Assembly: GCA_035715725.1 (NCBI GenBank)
Contig: DASTKT010000058.1
Location: 44,518 to 108,517 of the forward strand
From: JADGGV01 sp035715725
GTDB lineage: Bacteria > Gemmatimonadota > Gemmatimonadetes > Longimicrobiales > RSA9
Reading direction: 5' to 3'
Length of the DNA stretch: 64,000 nucleotides
Shown: piece by piece, positions 34,156 through 42,454 of the stretch
Numbering within the stretch: the first letter of the stretch is position 1
Layout: every line of letters starts with the position of its first letter
Translations under genes and position numbers: made by a program
Notes under the pieces: model-generated
Database searches by the model: none
The model's input: the letters and a program-made list of their open reading frames with translations, nothing else
What the model was told of the DNA's origin: nothing

Positions 34156-34296
34156 GAGACAGACATAGGGCGCCCCTCGACGCCCGCGCGGAAGCCGCAA
34201 CGGAGGCGCGCTCCGTGGTCCGACGCTCCGGGCCGCGGGGCGCGCCTCGCGTGCGGAGTCGGTGGACCTCACGATTCACGTGAACCCGGAGGTGTC

Positions 34297-34590
34297 ATGC
34301 TCGCCCGAGACCAGATCAAGATGGTCGCGCAGGAGATCGACCGGAGCGCCGAGCAGCGCATGCACCACTGCGACGACCGTTTCGATCAGCAGCAGCTCTG
34401 GGAGGTGGTGCGGCGGGCGTGTCACGCGATCGAGGCCGTGACGGAGATGGATGGCGACGGGATGCAGGCGGAGGACCGGAGCCGCCGCGCCCGCTACCTG
34501 GTGAACGAGCTGGAATCGGCCGTCGACGCGGCGCGCCGGGCGAAGGTGGTCCTGGACTGGACGACGCGGCGGGAGCCCGATGACGTCTAG
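34297..34590 (+). CDS. Small helical protein, function unknown (97 aa)
   Basis: Starts MLARDQIKMVAQEIDRSAEQ, with GGAGGT 4 bases upstream. It is strongly helical and charged, with three or four predicted helices and no membrane segment. One His/Cys patch (RMHHCDDRF) is at about residue 22. The gene's end overlaps the start of the next gene by 11 bases, suggesting they are translated together. No family recognised. Confidence 0.65.
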   Translation: MLARDQIKMVAQEIDRSAEQRMHHCDDRFDQQQLWEVVRRACHAIEAVTEMDGDGMQAEDRSRRARYLVNELESAVDAARRAKVVLDWTTRREPDDV

Positions 34591-35818
34591 GCCGGAGCGG
34601 GACTCCGAGGCGGGCGCGTGGCTCCGCGCCACGCGTCTCGCCGGCCTGCTGGTGCTGGTGCTGGCGGCGCTCGCGCCGTCGGCGGCGCGGGCGCAGACGC
34701 CGGCCGACAGCGCCGCGATCCTGCTGGACGCGGCCGGCCGGCTCGAGCGGGCGGGGCGCGGGGAGAGCGCCCGCGCGCTGCTCGCGCAGATCCGCGACCG
34801 GTTCCCCGGCACGGCGGCGGCGGCCGAGGCGGACCGGCTGCTGGTGACGGTGCGGCCGGGCGCGCCCGGCGCGGCGCCGCGGGCCGTGGCGGGCGAGAGC
34901 TCCGGCAAGACCGAGCTGATCGTCTGGGGCACGCTGTACGGCCTCTGGCTGGGCGCGGCCGTGCCGGCGGCGGTCGGTGCCGACAAGCCGGGGCCGTACG
35001 GCGCGGGGCTGATCCTCGGCGGGCCCGCCGGCTACGCCGCCTCCCGCACGTACGCCGAGACGTTCGAGGTGACGGAGGGGCAGGCGCGCGCGGTCACGTT
35101 CGGCGGGACGTGGGGGACCTGGCACGGGCTCGCACTGGCCTACATCCTCGACCTCGGGCGCGACCACTGCGCCGGAGCGCCGCCCGGCGAGCCCTGCTTC
35201 GCGAGCAACGATCCCTCCGGAAAGGCCGTCTTCACCTCCATGATCCTGGGCGGGTTGGCCGGGATCGGCATCGGCGGCGTCATCGCGGACGGCCGGCCGA
35301 TCGCGCCCGGCACGGCCACGGCGGTCAATTTCGCGGCGCTCTGGGGCGCCGCCTACGGCTCCGGCGTGGCCTGGCTGTTCGGCGCCGACGACCGCCACCC
35401 GGTGCTCACGGGCGCGCTCGTCGGCGGGGATGCGGCCCTCGCTCTGGCGGCGCTCACCTCGCCGCACTGGACCCTGTCGCGGGAGCGCGCCCGCCTCATC
35501 AGCATCACCGGCCTGGCCGGACTGCTGGTCGGCGTCGGCGCCGATCTGCTCCTTCAGTCGGACAGCAAGCAGGTCAACGTGCTGATCCCGATGACGACGA
35601 GCCTCGCCGGGCTGGCCGCGGGGACGTCCTGGACCCGGGCGATGGACCGCGGCCGCGGTGGGGGCGGCGGTGGAGGCGGCGCGGGCGCGCTCCTCGAGAT
35701 GGACGGCCGGGAGCTGCACCTGGCCGCCCCCACGCCGATGCCGACGCTGCTCCGGCGCGACGACCGCCGCGGCGCGGAGCCCGGGATCTACCTGCCGGTG
35801 CTGCGGGCGCGCTTCTGA
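34580..35818 (+). CDS. Exported protein with multiple hydrophobic glycine-rich segments, function unknown
   Basis: A 412-residue protein. The signal-type segment is at about 17-38 (TRLAGLLVLVLAALAPSAARAQ). A short TPR-like helix pair (ILLDAAGRLERAGRGESARALLAQI) is followed by many Gly/Ala-rich stretches (GTLYGLWLGAAVPAAVGA, ILGGLAGIGIGGVI, GLLVGVGADLLLQ). These could be membrane helices or surface turns of a barrel-like protein. A poly-Gly run lies near 355. The end PGIYLPVLRARF has a terminal Phe, as in outer-membrane barrels. It overlaps the preceding small gene by 11 bases. Confidence 0.6.
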   Translation: MTSRPERDSEAGAWLRATRLAGLLVLVLAALAPSAARAQTPADSAAILLDAAGRLERAGRGESARALLAQIRDRFPGTAAAAEADRLLVTVRPGAPGAAPRAVAGESSGKTELIVWGTLYGLWLGAAVPAAVGADKPGPYGAGLILGGPAGYAASRTYAETFEVTEGQARAVTFGGTWGTWHGLALAYILDLGRDHCAGAPPGEPCFASNDPSGKAVFTSMILGGLAGIGIGGVIADGRPIAPGTATAVNFAALWGAAYGSGVAWLFGADDRHPVLTGALVGGDAALALAALTSPHWTLSRERARLISITGLAGLLVGVGADLLLQSDSKQVNVLIPMTTSLAGLAAGTSWTRAMDRGRGGGGGGGGAGALLEMDGRELHLAAPTPMPTLLRRDDRRGAEPGIYLPVLRARF

Positions 35819-36106
35819 CGCCGGCGCCGCCGCGCCCGATCGGCGCGGCCGGCCGGCCGCTCTCGCCGCTCGCCCCGCCGTCCGGGGCGCTCGCCCCGCG
35901 CGGACGCCCCTCCCGGCGGATCGGTTGCCTCCGCCGCGCGCCGACCGATATTCCCGCCGATGAGCGCCGCGCCTCGCGCGCGGCCGCGCGGGCACCCGCG
36001 TCCGGAGACCGGGGGCTCGCGCGTTCCCCTTTCGCCGCCGGCACGGCGGCGCGGTGGGCCGGCCACCGCGCCATGGGCGCCCGCGGCAAGCCGATGAGGA
36101 TTCGAC

Positions 36107-37483
36107 ATGCACGGCAGCATCGGTCGGTGGGCGCCGCTCCTCGGGCTGGCGGGCGCCCTCGCCTGCGGCAACACGGATGGCGGGCAAGGCCCGGTGGACG
36201 GGACGGAACGCGTCTTCGTGACCTCGGACCCGGCGGGCGCGCAGATCCGCGTCGACGACCGGGACACCGGGCTCCGCACGCCCGACACCGTGGCCAACCT
36301 CACGCCCGGCACGCACGTCATCGGCATCCGCCTCGACAGCGGCGGGATCTCCTACGGCGTCAGCCGCTCGGTGCAGGTCGCGCAGGGCGGCGGCGTGCAG
36401 AGCCTGAACCTGCCGCTCCTCGCCCGCTGCCAGACGCCCGGGTGCCTGCCGCAGTTCAGCACGTTCCACGAGATCGCCGGCGTGCGCTTCGCCACGAACC
36501 CGCTCGCCATGCCATTCTATCGGGACGGCGCGGGCGGGGGCCTGGTCTACCCGGCCGCCAGCGGCAACAGCTACGCCTCGCTCGGCTCGGCCGTCTTCGC
36601 CGGCTTTCCGAGCCAGGGCGGCCCCGACCCGGTCTCGCTCGGCGTCTACCCGTTCGATCAGGCGAACCCGGTCCCGTACTGGACCGGGCGCGCGGCGCCG
36701 TCGGACAGCACGGCCGGGAACCGGTTCGTGCACCGCCAGACCCTCTGGATCGTGCCGCCCGAGTACTTCCTCGGGATCACCACGGTGCGCGGGCTCGAGA
36801 TCGACCAGCGGCTGGAAGGCCGCGGCGACGTCGACGGCGTCATCGTCGTCCGCGTCGTCTTCCGCAACATCACCGACCGGGAATCGTACCGCGCGCTCGA
36901 CGGCGTGATCACCCCGAACGGGCTCACGTACGACAACGCCTACATCGGCTTCGCCATGGATGGCGACGTCGGCGACTCCGGCGACGATCTGGTGGCGTAC
37001 TTCCCCGCGCAACGCACCGTCGCCATGTACGATGGGGATTTCCAGGAGCTGGCGTTCGGCGGGGACGCCGGACGCCCGGCGCTGCTCGGGCTGCGGCTGC
37101 TCGATGCGCCGCCCCAGGCGACGACGGTCGTCCTCACGAGCTGGAACCGGACCGCCGACTGGTTCCTCGGGAAGCGCAACGAGCCTACGGGGTGGGACGT
37201 GCTGAGCGGCAAGGGCTCGACGCGCACCGGCACCAAGCTCGGCCCGGTGCCGACGCTCGCGCAGGACTACCGGATGGCGGTGACGGCCGGGCCGCTGCGC
37301 CTGGCGCCGGGCGACTCCGCGGTGATCCGCGTCGCGGTGCTCGTCGCCCCGCCGGTGGCCGGGACGTTCACGAGCGGCGCGCTCAACCCGTCCGGCGATC
37401 CCGACGACGCGAGCCGCCCGCTTGCGCGCGCGGCCGCCGCGCTGCTGCAGAAGGGAACGGCCGCCGAACAGTTCCAGCCGTGA
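36107..37483 (+). CDS. Lipoprotein with PEGA-like N-terminal domain
   Basis: A 458-residue protein. Its signal sequence ends in LAGALAC, a lipobox with Cys at about residue 20. Residues about 35-95 read as a PEGA domain (VFVTSDPAGAQIRVDDRDTG, NLTPGTHVIGIRLD), a surface-type beta domain. The remaining 350 residues are beta-rich with several aromatic segments and no recognised enzyme motif. It is probably exposed at the cell envelope. The 288-base region upstream is GC-rich with a GATATT box at 35947-35952. A perfect hairpin follows the stop. Confidence 0.7.
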   Translation: MHGSIGRWAPLLGLAGALACGNTDGGQGPVDGTERVFVTSDPAGAQIRVDDRDTGLRTPDTVANLTPGTHVIGIRLDSGGISYGVSRSVQVAQGGGVQSLNLPLLARCQTPGCLPQFSTFHEIAGVRFATNPLAMPFYRDGAGGGLVYPAASGNSYASLGSAVFAGFPSQGGPDPVSLGVYPFDQANPVPYWTGRAAPSDSTAGNRFVHRQTLWIVPPEYFLGITTVRGLEIDQRLEGRGDVDGVIVVRVVFRNITDRESYRALDGVITPNGLTYDNAYIGFAMDGDVGDSGDDLVAYFPAQRTVAMYDGDFQELAFGGDAGRPALLGLRLLDAPPQATTVVLTSWNRTADWFLGKRNEPTGWDVLSGKGSTRTGTKLGPVPTLAQDYRMAVTAGPLRLAPGDSAVIRVAVLVAPPVAGTFTSGALNPSGDPDDASRPLARAAAALLQKGTAAEQFQP

Positions 37484-37489
37484 GGCCGC

Positions 37490-37527
37490 GCCGGAGCCGG
37501 CGGTGGTGGCACGCCGCCGGCTCCGGC
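37490..37527. terminator. Perfect 14-bp hairpin between convergent genes
   Basis: Arms GCCGGAGCCGGCGG (37490-37503) and its exact complement (37514-37527), loop TGGTGGCACG. It fills the 43-base gap between the PEGA lipoprotein and the coiled-coil gene and touches the stop codon of the latter, so it can serve both directions. Confidence 0.7.
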
Positions 37528-38117
37528 TAGCGCATCCGCTTCTTCAGCTCCTCGAGCCGCGCCTCCGCCGCCCGCTCGCGCGCCTCGCGGTCGAGGCGGC
37601 GGAACTCGCGATCCTGCGCCGCCTTCGCCTCCTCCTCTTCCGCGGAGCGGCCGGGCGGCACGGCGCCGCCGGCGCCTTCTCCCGCGCCCGCCTGCGCCGG
37701 TCCGGCCTCCGCCGCGGCGGCCTCCCCCGCCGCGGCGAGCGCCGCCTCCATCTCCGCGACGTCTCCCGCGCGCATCTCGTGCTCGGCGCGCAACGCCTCC
37801 GCCTTCTGCTCGAGGACGCGGGCGCGGCGCGCGTGGCGGTCCGCCCACTCCCCGGCGATGCGCGCGGTCTCCGCGTCCTCGATACGCTCCGCGGCCACCT
37901 GGCGCCGGCGGCAGACCGCCTCCTCCGCCCGCTCCTCGTCCACGGCCTTGCGCGCGCGGGCCAGCTCCGTCTCGAGCCGCCGCAGCTCGCCGTTCGCCGC
38001 CGAGATCTCCCGCCGCATCGCGTGAAGACGTGCGTTCACCGGCCCTTCCCCTTCGTTGAGCTCGCGGTGGAAGCTCTCGACGGCTTCGCGCCAGGCAGCC
38101 TTCCAATCCTCAAACAT
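37527..38117 (-). CDS. Coiled-coil protein, function unknown
   Basis: A 196-residue protein starting MFEDWKAAWREAVESFHREL. It is almost wholly alpha-helical and charged (Glu, Ala and Arg heptads) from about 20 to 130, with a Gly/Ala/Pro hinge at about 135-160 and a final Arg/Glu helix ending EELKKRMR. The shape recalls PspA-like or plasma-membrane-scaffold proteins, but no signature supports that. No signal peptide. No ribosome binding site is obvious before ATG 38117. Confidence 0.65.
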   Translation of the reverse strand: MFEDWKAAWREAVESFHRELNEGEGPVNARLHAMRREISAANGELRRLETELARARKAVDEERAEEAVCRRRQVAAERIEDAETARIAGEWADRHARRARVLEQKAEALRAEHEMRAGDVAEMEAALAAAGEAAAAEAGPAQAGAGEGAGGAVPPGRSAEEEEAKAAQDREFRRLDREARERAAEARLEELKKRMR

Positions 38118-38205
38118 GGCGGGAAGTTAACGCGGCTCCGGCGGGTCGGGTAGCGGCCCGAGACTTGCGCTTCGGGGGGCCGACCCCGACCGGAGGGCGA
38201 ATCGC

Positions 38206-39114
38206 TTGAACGCGAGATCCGAGAGGCCAGGCCCTCCGTCGGCGACGGGCCCGCAGCCGCCGAGCCCGATGACGATCGAAGAACGGAGATCGCTGACGCA
38301 CGGCGAGTTCTGGATTCCGGAGAACGAGCGCGTCGCCTACCAGGAGGCGTTGCGCGCGCTGAACCGGGCCGGCGTGCCGTTCGTCGTGAGCGGGCTCTAC
38401 GCGATCTACGAGTACACGGGCATCTACCGCCAGACCAAGGATCTCGACCTCTTCTTCGAGCCGGAGCGGGTCGTGCCGGCCGCGCGCGTGCTGCGCGATG
38501 CGGGCTTCCACGTGCACGTCGAGCAGCCGCACTGGCTGGCCAAGGCGGTGAAGGGGGAGGCCCTGGTGGACCTCATCTACGGGATGGGCAACGGTCTCGC
38601 CTTCATCGACGAGGCGTGGTACCGGCACGCCCGGACCGGGGTGCTGGCGGCCGAGCCGGTGCGGATCGCGCCGCCGGAGGAGCTGATCTGGCACCGGCTC
38701 TTCGTGAGCGAGCGGCACCGCTACGACATGGCCGACATCGTCCACCTGATCCTCGCGCGGGGCGACGAGCTGAACTGGGAGCGGCTGGTCCGCCGCGTCG
38801 GCGAGCACTGGCGGCTGCTGCTGGCCCAGATCCACCTCTTCGACTACGTCTACCCGGGCCACCGCAAGCGCATCCCGGAGTGGATCCGCCAGGATCTGAT
38901 GGAGCGCGCCTACGAGGAGCTCGGAGCCACGGGCGACCCGGGCATCTGCAACGGCCCGATGATCTCGCGCTTCTCGTTCAACATCGACGTCAACGAGTGG
39001 AAGTTCGAGGATCCGCGCGCGGCGACGATCGCCGCCGCGTGCCGCACGCCGGTCGTAGAGCAGATCGTGTCCAGCGACGTTTGGCAGGAGAGACAGACGA
39101 GCCATGCAGCCTGA
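38206..39114 (+). CDS. Nucleotidyltransferase-like protein
   Basis: A 302-residue protein from TTG 38206 (GGAGGG upstream). ATG 38269 (MTIEERRSLTHGEFW) is an alternative, and the first 21 residues are Pro-rich. The segment FVVSGLYAIYEYTGIYRQTK followed by DLDLFFEP is like the GG/S...DxD core of minimal or AbiEii-type nucleotidyltransferases, with the metal pair at D79 and D81. The rest is helical with a Trp/Tyr-rich end. Target unknown. It overlaps the metallophosphoesterase gene by 11 bases, so the two act or are made together. Confidence 0.75.
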   Translation: MNARSERPGPPSATGPQPPSPMTIEERRSLTHGEFWIPENERVAYQEALRALNRAGVPFVVSGLYAIYEYTGIYRQTKDLDLFFEPERVVPAARVLRDAGFHVHVEQPHWLAKAVKGEALVDLIYGMGNGLAFIDEAWYRHARTGVLAAEPVRIAPPEELIWHRLFVSERHRYDMADIVHLILARGDELNWERLVRRVGEHWRLLLAQIHLFDYVYPGHRKRIPEWIRQDLMERAYEELGATGDPGICNGPMISRFSFNIDVNEWKFEDPRAATIAAACRTPVVEQIVSSDVWQERQTSHAA

Positions 39115-39877
39115 GGCGCCGCAGGGGCGGCAGGTGCGGGTCGCGGCGGTGGGCGATCTGCACGTCAGCGAGGGGAGCCGGGGCGAGCTGTTGGACGTCC
39201 TGGCGGGGATCAACCGGAACGCCGACTACCTGGCGCTGTGTGGCGACCTGACGGCCTCCGGGAAGCCAGAGCAGATGCGGGTGCTCGTGGAGGAGCTGCG
39301 CGCCGTGGAGATCCCGGTCGTCGCCGTGCTCGGCAACCACGACCACGAGGCGGGGTGCGAGGAGGAGCTGCACGCGATCCTGAAGGGCGGCGGCCTCCAT
39401 GTGCTGGACGGCGAGGGCATCATGCTGGACGGCATCGGCTTCGTCGGCACCAAGGGCTTCGTCGGGGGCTTCGGCCGCCGCTCGCTCGCGCCGTTCGGCG
39501 AGAAGGAGCTCAAGCATTTCGTGCAGCTCGCCATCGAGGAGGCGCTCCGCCTGGAGAACGCGATGCGCAACCTCCGCACGGACCTCAAGGTCGTCGTGAT
39601 GCACTACTCGCCGGTGGTCGAAACGGTGCGGGGCGAGCCGGAGGAGATCTACCCGTTCCTCGGCTCGAGCCGGTTCCTGCCGCCGCTCGAGACGTACGGC
39701 GCCAGCGTGATCTTCCACGGGCACGCCCATCGGGGCACGCCGCAGGGCGTGACCCCCGCCGGGATCCCGGTCTACAACGTCGCTCTTCCCCTGCTGCAGG
39801 CGAACGGGATGGCGCTGCGCATCTGGACCGCGCCGGCGCCCGACCGCCGCGCCGCCGCGCAACTCGCGGCGTCCTGA
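39104..39877 (+). CDS. Calcineurin-like metallophosphoesterase
   Basis: A 257-residue protein with all metal-binding blocks: GDLH (D18, H20), GDLT (D48), GNHDHE (N78, H79), the His of VVMHYSP and the final FHGHAHRGTP. These enzymes hydrolyse phosphomono- or diesters with two metal ions. No signal peptide, so it is cytoplasmic. It overlaps the nucleotidyltransferase-like gene, suggesting an add-and-remove pair acting on a common nucleotide or nucleic acid; that is an inference. An imperfect hairpin follows at 39884-39921. Confidence 0.88.
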   Translation: MQPEAPQGRQVRVAAVGDLHVSEGSRGELLDVLAGINRNADYLALCGDLTASGKPEQMRVLVEELRAVEIPVVAVLGNHDHEAGCEEELHAILKGGGLHVLDGEGIMLDGIGFVGTKGFVGGFGRRSLAPFGEKELKHFVQLAIEEALRLENAMRNLRTDLKVVVMHYSPVVETVRGEPEEIYPFLGSSRFLPPLETYGASVIFHGHAHRGTPQGVTPAGIPVYNVALPLLQANGMALRIWTAPAPDRRAAAQLAAS

Positions 39878-39883
39878 ACGACC

Positions 39884-39921
39884 GGCGGGCGGCAGGCTCG
39901 CCCCGGAGCCCGCCGCCCGCC
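39884..39921. terminator. Hairpin between convergent genes (16-bp stem, one mismatch)
   Basis: Left arm 39884-39899 (GGCGGGCGGCAGGCTC) pairs with 39906-39921 with a single mismatch and a 6-base loop. It lies 6 bases after the metallophosphoesterase stop and 25 bases before the end of the secreted-protein gene on the other strand. Confidence 0.65.
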
Positions 39922-39946
39922 ATCCTGCCGCCGCGCCTCGCGGCGC

Positions 39947-40288
39947 TCAGCGCACGAACGTGAGCTTCTGGTCGAGCGAGTCGCCCCAGACCCGCGCGTC
40001 CGCCGTGTCGCCGCGGATCTTCCCCTTCACCCTGAGCCCCTTCTCCTTCGACTCGAGGAAGAACCGGTTCCCTTCGCGGTTGCCGTGCACCCGCGTCGTG
40101 GTGGCGGGGCGCTCCTCCGGCCGCAGGATCACGTAACCGTCGATCTGGTCGCCGTGCTCGAGCAGCCAGAGGCTCGCGCTCTCGCTCGGCGTGTCGACGC
40201 TCCAGTCCCCCGTCATGCCGCTGCGCGCGGGCATGAACGCGGCCGCGAGGGCCGCGACGACGGCGATGGCGATGATCAGCTTCATCAT
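39947..40288 (-). CDS. Small secreted protein, function unknown (113 aa)
   Basis: Starts MMKLIIAIAVVAALAAAF, a signal peptide or N-terminal anchor. The mature part is beta-rich (MTGDWSVDTPSESASLWLLE, DGYVILRPEERPATTTRVHG, RFFLESKEKGLRVKGKIRGD), suggesting a small lipocalin- or barrel-like fold. No Cys in the mature region. It is in the same direction as the acetate-permease gene upstream (137-base gap) but need not share its transcript. No family recognised. Confidence 0.65.
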   Translation of the reverse strand: MMKLIIAIAVVAALAAAFMPARSGMTGDWSVDTPSESASLWLLEHGDQIDGYVILRPEERPATTTRVHGNREGNRFFLESKEKGLRVKGKIRGDTADARVWGDSLDQKLTFVR

Positions 40289-40425
40289 GGCTCGGTCTTC
40301 GTTCCGATCCGCGTGCCCGTCCGGGTCTCGGCCGGGCGGCGGCGCCGTGTGCAGGGAGACGCTCGAAGGATCGGCACGCCGGCGAGCGGGCTGAAGCGGC
40401 CCGCCCGCCGCGCGCCGCGCCGAGG

Positions 40426-42018
40426 TCACCGCGGCTCGTACGCGGGGGCCGCCGGCTCCGTGACGCCGAGGTGCATGCGCCGCTCGGCCGCGGCGAAGCC
40501 CGCCTCCGCGACCGGCTCCCGGCTCAGCAGCGACACGACGATCCCCGCCAGGAAGGAAACCGGGATCGTGACCAGCGCCGGGTTCTTGAGCGGGAACAGC
40601 GCCGATCCGCGGTGCAGCACGTCCACCTGCACGGTCGGCGAGAGCCAGATCAGCAGGAGCGTGAGCGCGGTCCCGGTCAGCATGCTGGTGACCGCGCCGG
40701 CCGTCGTGTAGCGCCGCCAGAAGATCGACAGCACCAGCGCCGGGAAGTTCGCGCTCGCGGCGATCGCGAACGCGAGCGAGACCATGTACGCCACGTTCTG
40801 CCCCTTGAACGTGATGCCGAGCAGGATGGCCACGCCGGCCAGGACCACGGTGGCCAGGCGCGCCACCCGCAGCTCCTCCGGCCCGGACGCCTCGCCCCGC
40901 CGCACCACGTGCGTCCACAGGTCGTGCGAGAGCGCCGCCGCGCCCGACAGCGTCAGCCCCGCCACCACCGCCAGGATCGTGGCGAACGCGACGGCGGCGA
41001 TGAAGCCGAGGAACGCCCGCCCGCCCAGCACGCCGGCGAGCAGCGGCGCGGCCATGTTCCCGCCCTTGTCGATGCCCGTGATGATGTCGGGCCCGACCAG
41101 CACCATCGCGCCGAAGCCGAGGATGAAGGTCATCAGGTAGAAGAACCCGATCAGCCCCGTCGCGTAGAACACGGACGTGCGCGCGGCCGTCGCGTCGGGC
41201 ACCGTGTAGAAGCGCATCAGGATGTGAGGCAGCCCGGCCGTGCCGAACATGAGCGCCATCCCGAGCGAGACGGCGTCCGCCGGCTTCGCGATCAGCTTCC
41301 CCGGCGCCAGCACGCCGGCGCCGTAGCGGTCGGCGGCGGCGGCGAACAGCGCCAGCGGGTTCATCCCGAAGCGGGCGAGCACGAGCAGCGCGAGGAGCGC
41401 GGCGCCGCCGAGGAGGAGGACGGCCTTGACGATCTGCACCCACGTCGTGGCGAGCATCCCGCCGAAGAGCACGTACGCCAGCATCGCGAGCCCGACGGCG
41501 ACGATGGCCGTCTCGTACGAGATCCCGAACATCAGCCGGATCAGCGAGCCGGCCCCGACCATCTGCGCGATCAGGTAGAAGAGCACGGTGGCGAGCGTGC
41601 CGAGGGCGGCCGCGATGCGCACCGGCGACTGGCGCAGCCGCGCCGCCACGACGTCGGCGAACGTGTACTTGCCGAGGTTGCGCAGCGGCTCCGCGATCAG
41701 GAAGAGCACGACCGGCCAGCCGACGAGCCAGCCGGTGGAGTAGATCAGGCCGTCGAAGCCGGTGGTGGACACGAGCCCGGCGATGCCGAGGAACGAGGCG
41801 GCGCTCATGTAGTCGCCGGCGAGGGCGAGGCCGTTCTGCGCGGCGCTGACGCTGCGGCCGGCCGCGTAGAAATGCTCCGTGGTCTTGGTGCGGCGGGCGG
41901 CCCACCAGGTGATCCCGAGCGTGATGGCGATCAAGAGGAAGAAGAAGCCGAGGGCGACGGCGTCGGGCCGGCCGATCGCGGCGGCCGGCGCCGCGGCCTG
42001 GATCCAGGGATGAGGCAT
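40426..42018 (-). CDS. actP: Sodium:solute symporter, ActP-like acetate permease
   Basis: A 530-residue protein with about 13 membrane helices. SSS-family and ActP-like segments include FYAAGRSVSAAQNGLALAGDY, MSAASFLGIAGLVSTTGFDG, KYTFADVVAARLRQ, GTAGLPHILMRFYTVPD and VVAGLTLSGAAALSHDLW. Close similarity to the acetate/glycolate permease is clear from the N-terminal half. The DUF485 gene upstream, 12 bases away on the same strand, is the usual yjcH partner, which strengthens the call. It likely imports acetate or another short monocarboxylate using a cation gradient. Confidence 0.9.
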   Translation of the reverse strand: MPHPWIQAAAPAAAIGRPDAVALGFFFLLIAITLGITWWAARRTKTTEHFYAAGRSVSAAQNGLALAGDYMSAASFLGIAGLVSTTGFDGLIYSTGWLVGWPVVLFLIAEPLRNLGKYTFADVVAARLRQSPVRIAAALGTLATVLFYLIAQMVGAGSLIRLMFGISYETAIVAVGLAMLAYVLFGGMLATTWVQIVKAVLLLGGAALLALLVLARFGMNPLALFAAAADRYGAGVLAPGKLIAKPADAVSLGMALMFGTAGLPHILMRFYTVPDATAARTSVFYATGLIGFFYLMTFILGFGAMVLVGPDIITGIDKGGNMAAPLLAGVLGGRAFLGFIAAVAFATILAVVAGLTLSGAAALSHDLWTHVVRRGEASGPEELRVARLATVVLAGVAILLGITFKGQNVAYMVSLAFAIAASANFPALVLSIFWRRYTTAGAVTSMLTGTALTLLLIWLSPTVQVDVLHRGSALFPLKNPALVTIPVSFLAGIVVSLLSREPVAEAGFAAAERRMHLGVTEPAAPAYEPR

Positions 42019-42030
42019 GGGCTCGGTCTC

Positions 42031-42303
42031 CTATCGCTCGAGGTCGCGCAGCGCCGCGTCGTAGTGGCGGTTCGCCCAGCGGATGTAGACCAGCGTGAGC
42101 AGCCAGGAGGCCAGGATCACCACGCTGCCGAGCAGGATCCCGAGGCTGAGGCCCGGAACGACCACGCGCCCGAGCAGCGGCTTGTCGTACGCCACGAGGC
42201 CGATGAAGCCGAAGTACAGCAGGACGACCGCGCCGGTGAGGAGCAGCGCGATGCGGCGGCGGGCGGCGGCGAGCTCACGGAGGCGAGCGTCGTGCTCGGG
42301 CAT
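42031..42303 (-). CDS. yjcH: DUF485 membrane protein (YjcH-like), actP partner
   Basis: A 90-residue protein with AGGAG 6 bases before ATG 42303. It has two membrane helices (about 18-38 and 50-75) with the DUF485 pattern: an N-terminal Arg-rich helix, VVLLYFGFIGLVAYDKPLLG between helices, then LGILLGSVVILASWLLTLVYIRWAN. This small protein is encoded directly before actP in many bacteria. The gap to actP is 12 bases. Its exact role in uptake is not known. Confidence 0.88.
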   Translation of the reverse strand: MPEHDARLRELAAARRRIALLLTGAVVLLYFGFIGLVAYDKPLLGRVVVPGLSLGILLGSVVILASWLLTLVYIRWANRHYDAALRDLER

Positions 42304-42454
42304 GGCGTCTCCTGGGTGCGCGGGTCGGGTGGAAGGTCCACCAGGATGCGTCCCGGGCGGCGCCTTTGTCGAGGGCGACGACGGCGACGTCGGGCGCGCC
42401 GTTCCGCGCCGCCGGACGGACCCCACGGATCGGGTCGACGCCGGCGTCGCCCGG

